Source: Haloplanus salinarum (lineage in GTDB: Archaea > Halobacteriota > Halobacteria > Halobacteriales > Haloferacaceae). From it: a stretch of DNA of 64,000 bases. Below, one piece after another: positions 8,235-15,704 of the stretch. Every line of letters begins with the position of its first letter. Positions within the stretch are counted from its first letter, which is position 1. The stretch lies in the NCBI RefSeq assembly GCF_024498175.1, contig NZ_CP101823.1, positions 2,046,001 through 2,110,000 of the forward strand, written 5' to 3'. Position numbers and translations under genes: made by a program. The notes beneath the pieces were generated by a model, which saw nothing but the letters and a program-made list of their open reading frames with translations, did no database searches and was not told where the DNA came from.

Positions 8235-8343
8235 TGGAGGGGTTCAATGATGGATTCACGATGCAACGCGTCGCACTCGTATGCTGACCTCGGTTCGACG
8301 AGGCAGTGACGGCCGGTAACCGACCCAGCATACGACACACCCA

Positions 8344-8550
8344 ATGAGCACGTCCCGACGCACGACCCGGAAGAACCGTTCGACGATCACTATCGAGCCC
8401 GTCATCCCGCTCCAGCCGCGGTCCGGAACCGGTCCGACGACCGACGGTCGGCGGGACCGCCCCGAATCGACGGACGACGCCGAACCGACGACGACGACGA
8501 TTCCCATGATCGACGCCGGCGGCCTCGGGCCGAAACCCGGAACGGACTGA
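8344..8550 (+). CDS. Small hypothetical protein (68 aa)
   Basis: A possible small protein rich in Thr, Arg and Pro (MSTSRRTTRKNRST at the start, GGLGPKPGTD at the end). It shows no membrane segment, zinc motif or family I recognise. In favour: plus-strand orientation matching the next gene, an ATG start, and a T-rich tract at 8561-8580 that could end transcription. Against: low-complexity composition and a basic N-terminus that is unusual for a halophile. If it is not real, the gap 8042-8652 contains only the dyad noted above. Confidence 0.35.
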   Translation: MSTSRRTTRKNRSTITIEPVIPLQPRSGTGPTTDGRRDRPESTDDAEPTTTTIPMIDAGGLGPKPGTD

Positions 8551-8652
8551 TCGGCCACGCCGTCTTCTTTCCCCGTTTTTCGCCGCGTCCGAGCGGCGCC
8601 GCCGTCGGATTCCGGTAAGGGTTTTGATCGCCGAGCCACAAGGTCGGGTACG

Positions 8653-8994
8653 ATGGACGAATCCGAACTGGAGGCGGAACTGCGCAAGTTCGGCATCGAC
8701 GTACACGACGTCGAGGCCGTCGACCCCATGGAGCTGTCGTACGTGACGGCCTATCCGGGCGAAGAGGTCAACCACATGGAGATGGGACAGATGCTGAACG
8801 GGCTGCTCGACCTGGCGCGGGACGGCGAGTGGGAGCCGACGCGGATCGAGGCGACGGTCCTCCGGTTCGAGGACGAGGTGATGAACAGGTGGTACGCCAA
8901 GACCGAGTGGTTCGAGGATCTACTGCAGTACCGGATCTCGGAGACCGAGTTCTCGACGAACGTCCTCGAGACGCTCGACGAGGACCTCGAGTGA
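8653..8994 (+). CDS. Conserved haloarchaeal hypothetical protein (113 aa)
   Basis: A small acidic soluble protein with strongly halophilic composition and a compact predicted alpha/beta layout (FGIDVHDVEAVDPMELSYVT at the N-terminal side, YAKTEWFEDLLQYRISETEF at the C-terminal side). I recognise no enzymatic motif. A T-rich stretch at 8617-8627 sits at promoter distance. It ends 1 bp before the start of the hydrolase gene, so the two are probably cotranscribed. Confidence 0.8.
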   Translation: MDESELEAELRKFGIDVHDVEAVDPMELSYVTAYPGEEVNHMEMGQMLNGLLDLARDGEWEPTRIEATVLRFEDEVMNRWYAKTEWFEDLLQYRISETEFSTNVLETLDEDLE

Positions 8995-8995
8995 G

Positions 8996-9910
8996 ATGCC
9001 CGTCGCGACGGGCGTCCGGCCGGCCGCCGACCGATTCGAGTTCGCGACGACGACGCTGAGCTTCGGGAGCGAGGCCGGCCCCCGTCGCGGCCGACTCTAC
9101 CGCCCGGACCGGCCGTCGTCGCCGCCGGTCGTCGTCCTGGGACCGACGGTCGCCGCCGAGTCGTCCTTCGGCTACCCGCGATACGCCGAGCGGTTCGCCC
9201 GTGCCGGCTACGCCGCCTTCGTCTTCGACCACCGCGAGGCCGGGGGCGGCGGCCCCCGCAATCTCGTCGATCCGGACGCCCAGATGGCGGACTGGCGCGC
9301 CGCCGTCGACCGGGTTCGCCGCCTCGACGGCGAGCGTCGCCGGATCGTCCTCTGGGGCTTCGGCCTCGGGGGCGGCCACGTCGTCCGTCTGGCGGCCGAA
9401 CGGCGACGCGTCGCCGCCACGGTCGCCGTCTCGCCGCTGGACGGCCGGGCGTTCGCCCGCGCCCGGTCGCCGGGCTACCTCGCGCGGGCCGTTGCCGCGG
9501 GCGTCCGCGACCGTCTCGGCGCCCCGCTGGGTCGGTCCCGGTCGGTGCCCGTCGTCGGCGGTCCCGGGGAGTTCGGGCTCCTCCCGCGGACGCCGACCGG
9601 CGAGGCGTATCTCGACTGCGTCCCGCCGGAGAGCGACTGGCACAACGAGACGCCCGCCCGCGGCCTGCTCTCCCTGTTCCGTTACCGGCCGCTCGCGGAC
9701 GCCGCCGACGTCGACTGCCCGACACTGGTGCTCGCCGCCGGGGAGGACGACCTCGTCCCGCCCGGGACGGCCGCGACGGCCGCCGACCGCATCGACGGCG
9801 CCACCTACCTCCGACTGCCGGTGGGCCACGTCGACCCCCTCGGCGACGCCTTCGAGACGGCCGTGGCGCATCAACTCGCGTTTCTGGAGGGCGTGGTCGA
9901 CGTTCGGTAG
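8996..9910 (+). CDS. Alpha/beta-hydrolase-fold protein lacking the nucleophile Ser
   Basis: A 304-residue alpha/beta hydrolase. The fold is visible in PPVVVLGP (strand 3), GYAAFVFDHR with an oxyanion-type loop, the nucleophile elbow LWGFGLGGGHV, a late acid strand (VLAAGEDDLVPP) and a terminal His (PVGHVDP). The elbow reads G-F-G-L-G, so residue 123, normally Ser, is Gly. Classical Ser-hydrolase chemistry is therefore unlikely unless the base is a sequencing or recent mutation. Possible roles are a binding protein or a non-canonical enzyme. It lies 1 bp after the 113-aa protein. Its last codons and stop fall in the first unit of a tandem repeat (9890-9976). Confidence 0.8.
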   Translation: MPVATGVRPAADRFEFATTTLSFGSEAGPRRGRLYRPDRPSSPPVVVLGPTVAAESSFGYPRYAERFARAGYAAFVFDHREAGGGGPRNLVDPDAQMADWRAAVDRVRRLDGERRRIVLWGFGLGGGHVVRLAAERRRVAATVAVSPLDGRAFARARSPGYLARAVAAGVRDRLGAPLGRSRSVPVVGGPGEFGLLPRTPTGEAYLDCVPPESDWHNETPARGLLSLFRYRPLADAADVDCPTLVLAAGEDDLVPPGTAATAADRIDGATYLRLPVGHVDPLGDAFETAVAHQLAFLEGVVDVR

Positions 9911-9976
9911 CCGACCACGGAGCGCGTGGTCGACGTTCGGTAGCCGACCACGGAGGGCGTGGTCGACGTTCGGTAG
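9890..9976. repeat. Tandem 33-bp hairpin repeat (2.6 copies)
   Basis: Three near-identical units begin at 9890, 9923 and 9956; the third is truncated at 21 bp. Each full unit contains CGTGGTCG and CGACCACG as an 8-bp inverted repeat around a 12-base loop, so the RNA would form successive hairpins. The first unit encodes the end and TAG of the hydrolase gene. The convergent Usp gene ends at 9992. A role in transcript ends between convergent genes is plausible. Confidence 0.85.
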
Positions 9977-9991
9977 TCTTCGGATCCGTCG

Positions 9992-10396
9992 TCAGTCCGC
10001 AGAATCGAGCGGAACGACGGCGACGGGACGCGAGGAAGCCAGTAGGACCGACTGCGTAGTGCTGCCGAAGACGACTTTTCCCGTGGGGTTGCGCTTTCGC
10101 ACGCCGACGACGAGTTCGTCCGCGTCCACCGCCTCGGCGTGCGCGAGGAGGTCCTCGTCGGGGTCGTTGCCACGGACGAACTGGTGGGTCTCGACGGTGG
10201 CCCGGGCGCCCAGTCGCGACTGCACCACGTTGATGGCGTCCTCGCCGTCGCGGGCCGTCTCGGCGTCCGTCCGCGACCCGCCCCACAGGGAGTTGACGGC
10301 GTGAACCGTATCCTCGGGGTCGAGTCGGTCGTCGAGGTAATCACACAGCGCGGCGCTCGTGTCGACGGTGTCGGTACCCAAGACGTAGGTGGGCAT
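9992..10396 (-). CDS. UspA-like universal stress protein (134 aa)
   Basis: A short Usp-domain protein. The N-terminus MPTYVLGTDTVDTSAALCDY corresponds to strand 1 and helix 1. The ATP-binding loop appears as GVRKRNPTGKVVFGSTTQSV, matching the G-2x-G-9x-G-S/T pattern, followed by a PVAVVPL strand. Usp proteins bind nucleotides and are linked to stress responses; no specific target can be inferred. The start at 10396 gives the family N-terminus, although the frame remains open upstream. The gene converges on the hydrolase across the tandem hairpin repeat. Confidence 0.85.
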   Translation of the reverse strand: MPTYVLGTDTVDTSAALCDYLDDRLDPEDTVHAVNSLWGGSRTDAETARDGEDAINVVQSRLGARATVETHQFVRGNDPDEDLLAHAEAVDADELVVGVRKRNPTGKVVFGSTTQSVLLASSRPVAVVPLDSAD

Positions 10397-10479
10397 GGGG
10401 CCCCCATCGTCGTCCGGAGGAATAAAATCCGCTTTCACCCTCCGCAAAGCATTTGCGTAGTCCGGGAGTTTCCGCGCCT

Positions 10480-11493
10480 ATGCGTCGCGAATCAGCGCTG
10501 GCCGCGGGTGCGGTCGGCGTCGTCGTCCTGGCCGTCGTCGCGGCGGTCCTGGTCCCCGGTGCCCTCGCGGATCCCAGCGAGGACCGGCCGGTCCGCCCCG
10601 GTCCGGTCACCATCGCCGACATGGAGATTTCGGCGGGCGACGTGACCGGCGACACCGTCACCCTGAACGTGGGGACGCGCCTGTCACACCGCGGGCCGCC
10701 GGCCCGGAACGTCAGTCTCCGGGTCCAGGCCGTCGACACGGAGTCCGGACTGGTCGAGTCGACCCGTACCGTTTCCGTCGGGAACCTCAGCGAGGAACGC
10801 GAGGTGGCGGTCCCGACGAACCTGACCGTCGAGCGCGAGGGCGGCTACCGGATTCGGGCGGTCGTCTACCGCGACGGCGAACGGATCGACAGCGGAGCGC
10901 GCGAACTCCGCGGACTGGAGGCGCTCCAGCCGGCCTACGCCCGGAGCGACGTCCGGTTCGCGTCCGCGGACGCCCTCCCCCCGGTCTCCTTCGCGGTCGC
11001 CGAGGCCGGCGAGGACCGGACGACACTCGACATGCAGGTCGCACTGACCAACGAGGGCGACGAGCAGCCGTCGGATCTCCGCGTCACGGTGACGCTCCGG
11101 CAGGCCGACTCGAACATCGTCGCCAACCGGACGGCCGTCGACGTGGGGTCGATCCGCCCCGGTCGCACGGCGACCGTCGAGACCCGGCTGACCGTCCCGG
11201 CGGGGTACAACTACTACGTCGACGCGGTGCTCTGGAAGGACGGCGTCGTCATCGACAGCACCCGGGGCGCCGCGAACCTCGATCCCTCGGAGACGATCAG
11301 CGTCAACGAGACGCGTCGCGATGTGGAACTGGAGGTCGGCGACTTCACCCGCGGCGACGGGCAGGGTGGCGACCGGCCCCGGCCCGAGGCGACCGGGATG
11401 CCGACTGCCGGCGGCGGCCCCGGGTTCGGCGTCGGCGTCGCCGTCGTCGCCGTCGTCGCCGCCGCGCTGTTCGCCCGGAGGTGGACCAAATGA
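10480..11493 (+). CDS. Secreted PGF-CTERM surface protein
   Basis: A 337-residue exported protein. The N-terminus is a Sec-type signal (MRRESALAAGAVGVVVLAVV, cleavage probably after GALA). The body has two tandem beta-sandwich-like modules (about 40-150 and 160-285) with many N-glycosylation sequons (NVS, NLS, NLT, NRT, NET). The C-terminus is Gly-rich, then PGFGVGVAVVAVVAAALFARR, a PGF-CTERM tripartite signal processed by archaeosortase A, giving a lipid-anchored cell-surface protein. The ATG at 10480 is preferred over an in-frame TTG upstream. Its stop overlaps the start of the next membrane protein (ATGA), so they probably function together. Confidence 0.88.
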   Translation: MRRESALAAGAVGVVVLAVVAAVLVPGALADPSEDRPVRPGPVTIADMEISAGDVTGDTVTLNVGTRLSHRGPPARNVSLRVQAVDTESGLVESTRTVSVGNLSEEREVAVPTNLTVEREGGYRIRAVVYRDGERIDSGARELRGLEALQPAYARSDVRFASADALPPVSFAVAEAGEDRTTLDMQVALTNEGDEQPSDLRVTVTLRQADSNIVANRTAVDVGSIRPGRTATVETRLTVPAGYNYYVDAVLWKDGVVIDSTRGAANLDPSETISVNETRRDVELEVGDFTRGDGQGGDRPRPEATGMPTAGGGPGFGVGVAVVAVVAAALFARRWTK

Positions 11494-11783
11494 GCGACAC
11501 ACACACAGACACCGATCCGAGCACCGACACCGACGAGACGAGCGAGAGCGACGACGAGGACACGGGCGCCCGCGTCCGCCGGTACGCGAACTACGCGATC
11601 CTCGTGGTCCTCGGACTCCTGGCGTTCGTCGCCGTCGTCCGGCTGTATCTCAGCGTCTCGAACGCCATCGGGACGTGGGTCACCCGCGAGTACCGCTCGC
11701 TGTTCCAGGCGGCGTTCAACCTCGTCGTGTTGCTGGCGGCGGGCGTCGGTATCTCCTATCAGCTCCGCCGGCTCTACGGCTAG
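11490..11783 (+). CDS. Small two-span membrane protein
   Basis: A 97-residue protein with a Thr/Asp/Ser-rich acidic N-terminus of about 35 residues and two hydrophobic spans (YAILVVLGLLAFVAVVRLYL and FNLVVLLAAGVGISY) separated by a short loop. No family function is known to me. The start ATG overlaps the TGA of the PGF-CTERM gene, so it is in that operon and may assist or anchor the surface protein; this is inference from context. Confidence 0.8.
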   Translation: MSDTHTDTDPSTDTDETSESDDEDTGARVRRYANYAILVVLGLLAFVAVVRLYLSVSNAIGTWVTREYRSLFQAAFNLVVLLAAGVGISYQLRRLYG

Positions 11784-11784
11784 C

Positions 11785-12606
11785 CTACGAGACGAGCAGC
11801 CACGCGACGAAGACGGAGACGCCGCCCAGCCCCGTGCTGAGGACGGCGTGAACGCGGAGCCGGTCGAGCAGTTCGTGGGCGTCGCCGGTCACCGTCAACA
11901 GGTCGTGGACGTCGCTGCCGAGTTCACACCGCGGCAGGAAATCCATCGCGACGTGGAGGAAGATGCCGGCGGCGAAACCGAAGACGACGCCCCGGACCGT
12001 CGGCGCCGCGGGCAGGGCGATCAGGCTGGCGAGGATGGCCATGATGCCGACGCCGGCGGCGGGTAGGAGCAACACCATCGGGTCGCGGTCGTTCGTCACC
12101 AGCCGGCGGGCGGCCGCGTAGCCCGCCGGCCCCTTGTGCGAGACGATGGCGAGGCCGAGGATCGGTCCGAGGTCGGGCATGTTCCCGTAGACGACGCCGA
12201 TGATGAGGCCCGCCGAGAGGGCGTGGGCCGTCAACTCCGTGGCGGTCCGGTCGAAGGGGACCTCGAGGTGGGCGAGCCGATGACCGACGGTGTGGCTGGC
12301 GAAGCCGATCAACAGGCCGAGGGCGACGCCGAACCCCCCGAAGGTCGCGTCGTGCGCGATGGCCTGCGGGACGAGGAAGACGGCGGCGCTCGTCACCATC
12401 GCGCCGCTCGCGAGGCCGTACCCCCAGACGAGCGTCCACGGCCGCCCGCCGAGCGAGCGACGACCGAGCGGGATCCCGGCCGCCATCGCGGCGAAGGCGA
12501 CCCACGAGATCCCGAGCAGTTTCCAGGCCTCCCCGGTCGCCGCGAACCAGGACAGCCCCACGAGCGTCACGGTGGCGGCGGGGCCGACGAGTGAGCGTCG
12601 AGTCAC
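11785..12606 (-). CDS. ZIP-family divalent metal transporter
   Basis: A 273-residue polytopic membrane protein with about eight hydrophobic spans and the ZIP architecture. Conserved metal-site segments include TAHALSAGLIIG (span 4), AIVSHKGPAGYAA (span 5, usual H-x-x-P/G-E region) and FAAGIFLHVAMDFLP. ZIP proteins move Zn, Fe or Mn into the cytoplasm; selectivity cannot be read here. It begins with GTG at 12606, next to a dyad overlapping the TATA region (12607-12640), which suggests metal-dependent repression. It converges with the small membrane protein, leaving 1 bp between them. Confidence 0.85.
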   Translation of the reverse strand: MTRRSLVGPAATVTLVGLSWFAATGEAWKLLGISWVAFAAMAAGIPLGRRSLGGRPWTLVWGYGLASGAMVTSAAVFLVPQAIAHDATFGGFGVALGLLIGFASHTVGHRLAHLEVPFDRTATELTAHALSAGLIIGVVYGNMPDLGPILGLAIVSHKGPAGYAAARRLVTNDRDPMVLLLPAAGVGIMAILASLIALPAAPTVRGVVFGFAAGIFLHVAMDFLPRCELGSDVHDLLTVTGDAHELLDRLRVHAVLSTGLGGVSVFVAWLLVS

Positions 12607-12640
12607 ATTAACAACTATCTAATTGGTGTTAATAACACGT
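12607..12640 (-). promoter_or_regulatory. Promoter with operator-like dyads for the ZIP gene
   Basis: ATTAAC (12607-12612) pairs with GTTAAT (12628-12633), and the overlapping GTGTTAATAACAC (12627-12639) is itself a 5-3-5 palindrome. The minus-strand TATA-like TTATTAAC falls in this palindrome, about 22-30 bp from the GTG start. A repressor bound here would block TBP. DtxR-family or similar metal regulators are candidates by context only. Confidence 0.5.
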
Positions 12641-12657
12641 TCGATTCGACGGGCGCG

Positions 12658-13350
12658 TTACCGCGTCGCCGACTTCCAAGCCCGCAGGTCGAGTACCTCC
12701 CCGTCGACGGCCTCGGCCTCGGCGTCGCGGGCGGCCCAGACGAACATCGGTGCCACGTCGTCGGGGTCCCGGCCCGTATCGCCGCTCAGATCCGTGGCGA
12801 CGTAGCCGGGGTCGACGACGCCCACGACCTGTTCGAGGTCGGCGGCGAAACCCCGGACCAGCGCCTCCGCGCCCGCCTTCGAGACGGCGTAGGCGCCCAT
12901 CCCCGCCGTCGACTCGCGGGCCACGGCCCCCGAGGGGACGAGGACCCGACCGTCGGCCGCCAGGTGCGGGAGCGCCTCCCGCACCGTCGCGAAGACGCCC
13001 CGGAGGTTCGTCCGTACCGTGTCGTCGAACCGGGAGTACGACTCCTCGTGGAGGGGGCTCTCGCCGGGGTCGCCGTGGTTGACCGCGGCGTTCGCCACCA
13101 CCACGTCGATACCGTCGCCCGCCCTGGCGGCCCGTTCCATCAACCGCTCGACGTCGAACTCGTCGCGCACGTCGGCCCGCACCGCCGTCGCCGCGTCACC
13201 CGCGTCGACGATGCCCTCGACGACCGACTCGAGGGGCTCCCGCCGCCGCGCACAGCAGGTGACGTGGGCCCCCTCGGCCGCGAACCGCGCCGCGACGCTC
13301 GCACCGATCCCCCGACTAGCACCCGTGACGACCACACTCGTTCCGTCCAT
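12658..13350 (-). CDS. Short-chain dehydrogenase/reductase (SDR)
   Basis: A 230-residue classical SDR oxidoreductase. The cofactor motif TGASRGIG is at residues 9-16, an NAA motif (VVANAAVNHG) follows, the catalytic Ser lies in VLVPSGAVA, and Tyr-Lys in YAVSK. The Arg-Arg stretch after strand 2 (CCARRREP) suggests NADP(H) preference. The substrate is unknown. The start at 13350 gives the normal N-terminus; an in-frame ATG further upstream would add an atypical Arg-rich extension. The gene stands alone and points away from the small gene at 13485. Confidence 0.88.
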   Translation of the reverse strand: MDGTSVVVTGASRGIGASVAARFAAEGAHVTCCARRREPLESVVEGIVDAGDAATAVRADVRDEFDVERLMERAARAGDGIDVVVANAAVNHGDPGESPLHEESYSRFDDTVRTNLRGVFATVREALPHLAADGRVLVPSGAVARESTAGMGAYAVSKAGAEALVRGFAADLEQVVGVVDPGYVATDLSGDTGRDPDDVAPMFVWAARDAEAEAVDGEVLDLRAWKSATR

Positions 13351-13450
13351 GCACGCCGTTAGGTGGCGACGAGCATGAAAGGCGGGCCGACTCCCCCGTA
13401 GGAGTTTGTCAACACCCATCATACGTTTTCGATCCACCAAGTTAAATTCA

Positions 13451-13460
13451 GAATTTTTAA
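13451..13460 (+). promoter_or_regulatory. TATA box for the 44-aa protein
   Basis: GAATTTTTAA, the most AT-rich decamer in the gap, lies 25-34 bp before the ATG at 13485. Confidence 0.5.
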
Positions 13461-13484
13461 GCTCGTCCGTCCCGGATCGGTTGT

Positions 13485-13619
13485 ATGAGCCGACACACCG
13501 ACACCGACGAGCGTACAGACGTCGACTACTACCTCCCCGGCGCGTCGATCCGATCGACCGATCCCGGCCCGGTCGGGCGATTCCTGACCCGTCTGTTCCG
13601 CCGCCGCGGCCGCTTCTGA
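13485..13619 (+). CDS. Small protein of 44 residues
   Basis: An ATG frame preceded by a well-placed TATA box. The product has an acidic, polar N-terminal half (DTDERTDVDYYLPGA) and a strongly basic C-terminus (RFLTRLFRRRGRF). I know no family. The promoter spacing and the sharp acidic/basic division support a real gene. The C-terminus could form an amphipathic helix that binds membrane or nucleic acid; this is inference. Confidence 0.55.
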   Translation: MSRHTDTDERTDVDYYLPGASIRSTDPGPVGRFLTRLFRRRGRF

Positions 13620-13676
13620 GTGCGGCCTGCCGGCGGTTCGTAGGCGTTTTCCTTCCTGCCGCCCTCCTCTCGCTAG

Positions 13677-14126
13677 ATGAGCCTCCGTGCGTTCGATCCG
13701 CTCCACGTCGTCGCGGCCCACCTCGCCGTCCTCGTCGCGGTGCTCCACCTGGCGCTCGGCGTCACCAACTGGGTGACCTACCTCGCGGGCGGGATCGTCA
13801 TCCCCCCGGACGTCCGCTGGCCGCTGTTCGTCCTCTCGGGGGTCGCCATCGTGGCCGGCGTCGTCGCCGCCATCGCGGGCGCCGACCGCCGACCGCTCTA
13901 CGCCGCCGGCGTGGGGCTGATGGTCGTCTACGTCGTCGGCTACTTCGCCTGGCACGTCGGCGGTCACCGACCGCTCCTGTTCGTCGGCCCCGGAACGCAT
14001 CACCACGGCTCGACGTTCGAGTACCTGCTCGCCCACGTCTTCGCCGGCCCCGTCGAATTTCTCGCCCTCGCCAGCGAGACGGCGCTCGCCGGACTGCTCG
14101 GCTACCTCTACTACCACGACCGCTGA
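13677..14126 (+). CDS. Four-span integral membrane protein
   Basis: A 149-residue membrane protein with about four hydrophobic helices: LHVVAAHLAVLVAVLHLALG, a span around residues 49-67, GVGLMVVYVVGYFAWHVGGH, and one in the C-terminal third. His residues cluster in the third loop (HVGGHRPLLF, THHHGST), which could bind metal or haem, but there is no recognised motif. Similar uncharacterised proteins occur in haloarchaea. It is followed by a flavoprotein 69 bp downstream that has its own TATA-like element. Confidence 0.75.
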   Translation: MSLRAFDPLHVVAAHLAVLVAVLHLALGVTNWVTYLAGGIVIPPDVRWPLFVLSGVAIVAGVVAAIAGADRRPLYAAGVGLMVVYVVGYFAWHVGGHRPLLFVGPGTHHHGSTFEYLLAHVFAGPVEFLALASETALAGLLGYLYYHDR

Positions 14127-14160
14127 TCGACCGCCTTCGCGCGACCCGCGCGACCCCGGC

Positions 14161-14170
14161 ATACACTTTT
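14161..14170 (+). promoter_or_regulatory. TATA-like element for the flavoprotein gene
   Basis: ATACACTTTT lies 26-35 bp before the ATG at 14196 and supports that start. Confidence 0.45.
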
Positions 14171-14195
14171 GCCCCGACGGCGGCGAACGGCGTGT

Positions 14196-15617
14196 ATGGC
14201 ACGCGATCCCTTCGTCGTCGTCGGCGGCGACGCGGCCGGCCTGAGCGCGGCGAGCAAGTTCCGACGCGAAGCCGACCGTGACGTCGTCGTCTTCGAGCGT
14301 GGACGGTGGATCTCCTACGCTCACTGTGGCGAGCCCTACTTCGTGGAGGGGACGGTCGAGCGACTGACCGACCTTCTCTCGCTGTCCCCGGCGGACGTCG
14401 CGGACCGCGGGATCGACCTGCGCCGCGGCCACGAAGTCGTCTCGGTCTCCCCCGAACAGCGGACCGTCACCGTCGAGGCGGACGGCGACCGGTTCGATCA
14501 GCCGTACGCCGAGTTGCTGGTGGCGACGGGTGCGAGCGCGACGACCGGCGCCTTGGACACCGCGCTCGACGGCGTCTTCACCATCCACGGCCTCGATTCC
14601 GCGGCGGCGACCGACGCCTACCTCACCTCACCCGCCGAGTACGACTGGAGCCGTCTGGGCGACGGTCCGGTCGACGAGGCGCGGGTCGAGCGCAACGCGG
14701 CGCTGGACCCACCGGAGCGGGCGGCCGTCGTCGGCGGCGGCTACGTCGGCGTCGAGATGACCGAGGCGCTCGTCGCCCGCGGCGTCGACGTCCACCTGTT
14801 CCAGCGCCCGGAACACCTCCTCCCGCCGTTCGGCGAGGCGATCGGCGAGCGCGTGGCCGACCACCTCGCCGAGCGGGGGGTGACGGTCCACACCGGAGCG
14901 TCGGTGACGAAACTCGTCGGCGACGACCGGATCGAGGCGGTGGCGTACGACGGGGAGCGCCTCCCGGTCGGGATGGCGGTGATCGGGATCGGCGTGACGC
15001 CGAATACGGCCCCTCTCGACGGCACCGGCGTCGACCGCGGACCGGGCACTGCCGTCCGCACCGACGCCTACGGACGGACGAGCCTGCCGGCCGTCTACGC
15101 CGCCGGCGACGTGGCGACGGCGAGACACGCGGTGACCGGCGCGGAGACGTGGGTGCCACTCGGGCTGACCGCGAACCGCGCGGGACGGGCGGTCGGAGCG
15201 ACGGTCGCCGGCGACCCCACGCCCGTCGGCGAGGTGGCCGGCACCGCAGTCGTGAAGGCCTTCGACCTGGAGTGTGGTCGGGTCGGCCTCACCGACGAGG
15301 GGACGGCCGCGGCCGCGGGGTTCGACCCCGCGAGCGAGACGATCACGGCGGGATCGCGCTCGGGCTACTACCCCGGCGGCGACGAGACGACGGTGACGCT
15401 GCTCGCCGACCGGACGACCGGTCGGGTGCTCGGCGGCGCCATCGCCGGCCGCGACCGGGCGGCCATCCGCATCGACACGCTGGCGACCGCCATCGAGAGC
15501 GACCTCACCGTCGCCGAACTCGAACGCCTCGACCTGGCCTACGCGCCCCCGTTCAGCCCGGTGTGGGACCCGGTGCTCGTCGCCGCCAAGGTTCTCAACG
15601 GCCGACTGGACGACTGA
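14196..15617 (+). CDS. CoA-disulfide reductase/NADH oxidase-family flavoprotein
   Basis: A 473-residue FAD/NAD(P)-dependent pyridine nucleotide-disulfide oxidoreductase. The FAD dinucleotide site is VVVGGDAAGLSAASK. The single redox Cys is in YAHCGEPYF, at the position of the active Cys in CoA-disulfide reductases and Nox (SxNCxxPYY-type). The NAD(P) site is VVGGGYVGVEMTEAL, then the FAD Asp in YAAGDVA. A C-terminal dimerisation domain follows. It probably reduces CoA disulfide or a persulfide, or acts as an NADH oxidase. The start at 14196 is supported by a TATA element and the family N-terminus. Confidence 0.87.
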   Translation: MARDPFVVVGGDAAGLSAASKFRREADRDVVVFERGRWISYAHCGEPYFVEGTVERLTDLLSLSPADVADRGIDLRRGHEVVSVSPEQRTVTVEADGDRFDQPYAELLVATGASATTGALDTALDGVFTIHGLDSAAATDAYLTSPAEYDWSRLGDGPVDEARVERNAALDPPERAAVVGGGYVGVEMTEALVARGVDVHLFQRPEHLLPPFGEAIGERVADHLAERGVTVHTGASVTKLVGDDRIEAVAYDGERLPVGMAVIGIGVTPNTAPLDGTGVDRGPGTAVRTDAYGRTSLPAVYAAGDVATARHAVTGAETWVPLGLTANRAGRAVGATVAGDPTPVGEVAGTAVVKAFDLECGRVGLTDEGTAAAAGFDPASETITAGSRSGYYPGGDETTVTLLADRTTGRVLGGAIAGRDRAAIRIDTLATAIESDLTVAELERLDLAYAPPFSPVWDPVLVAAKVLNGRLDD

Positions 15618-15670
15618 GCACCCCGGCGGCCACACCGCGGGCGGGCGATCACTCTCCCTCGCGACGGCGG

Positions 15671-15680
15671 GTAGTATATA
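15671..15680 (+). promoter_or_regulatory. TATA box for the carotenoid cluster
   Basis: GTAGTATATA lies 25-34 bp before the ATG at 15705; it is the likely promoter for the three-gene carotenoid operon. Confidence 0.6.
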
Positions 15681-15704
15681 CGGATCACGTCCCTACGGCG
15701 GGGC

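Noticed and set aside
8256..8729. Minus-strand 157-codon frame in the intergenic region
   Set aside because: Ser/Arg-rich low-complexity product overlapping the conserved 113-aa gene antisense; no promoter or family.
9890..9976. CRISPR-like array
   Set aside because: Units are directly adjacent with no unique spacers; it is a tandem repeat.
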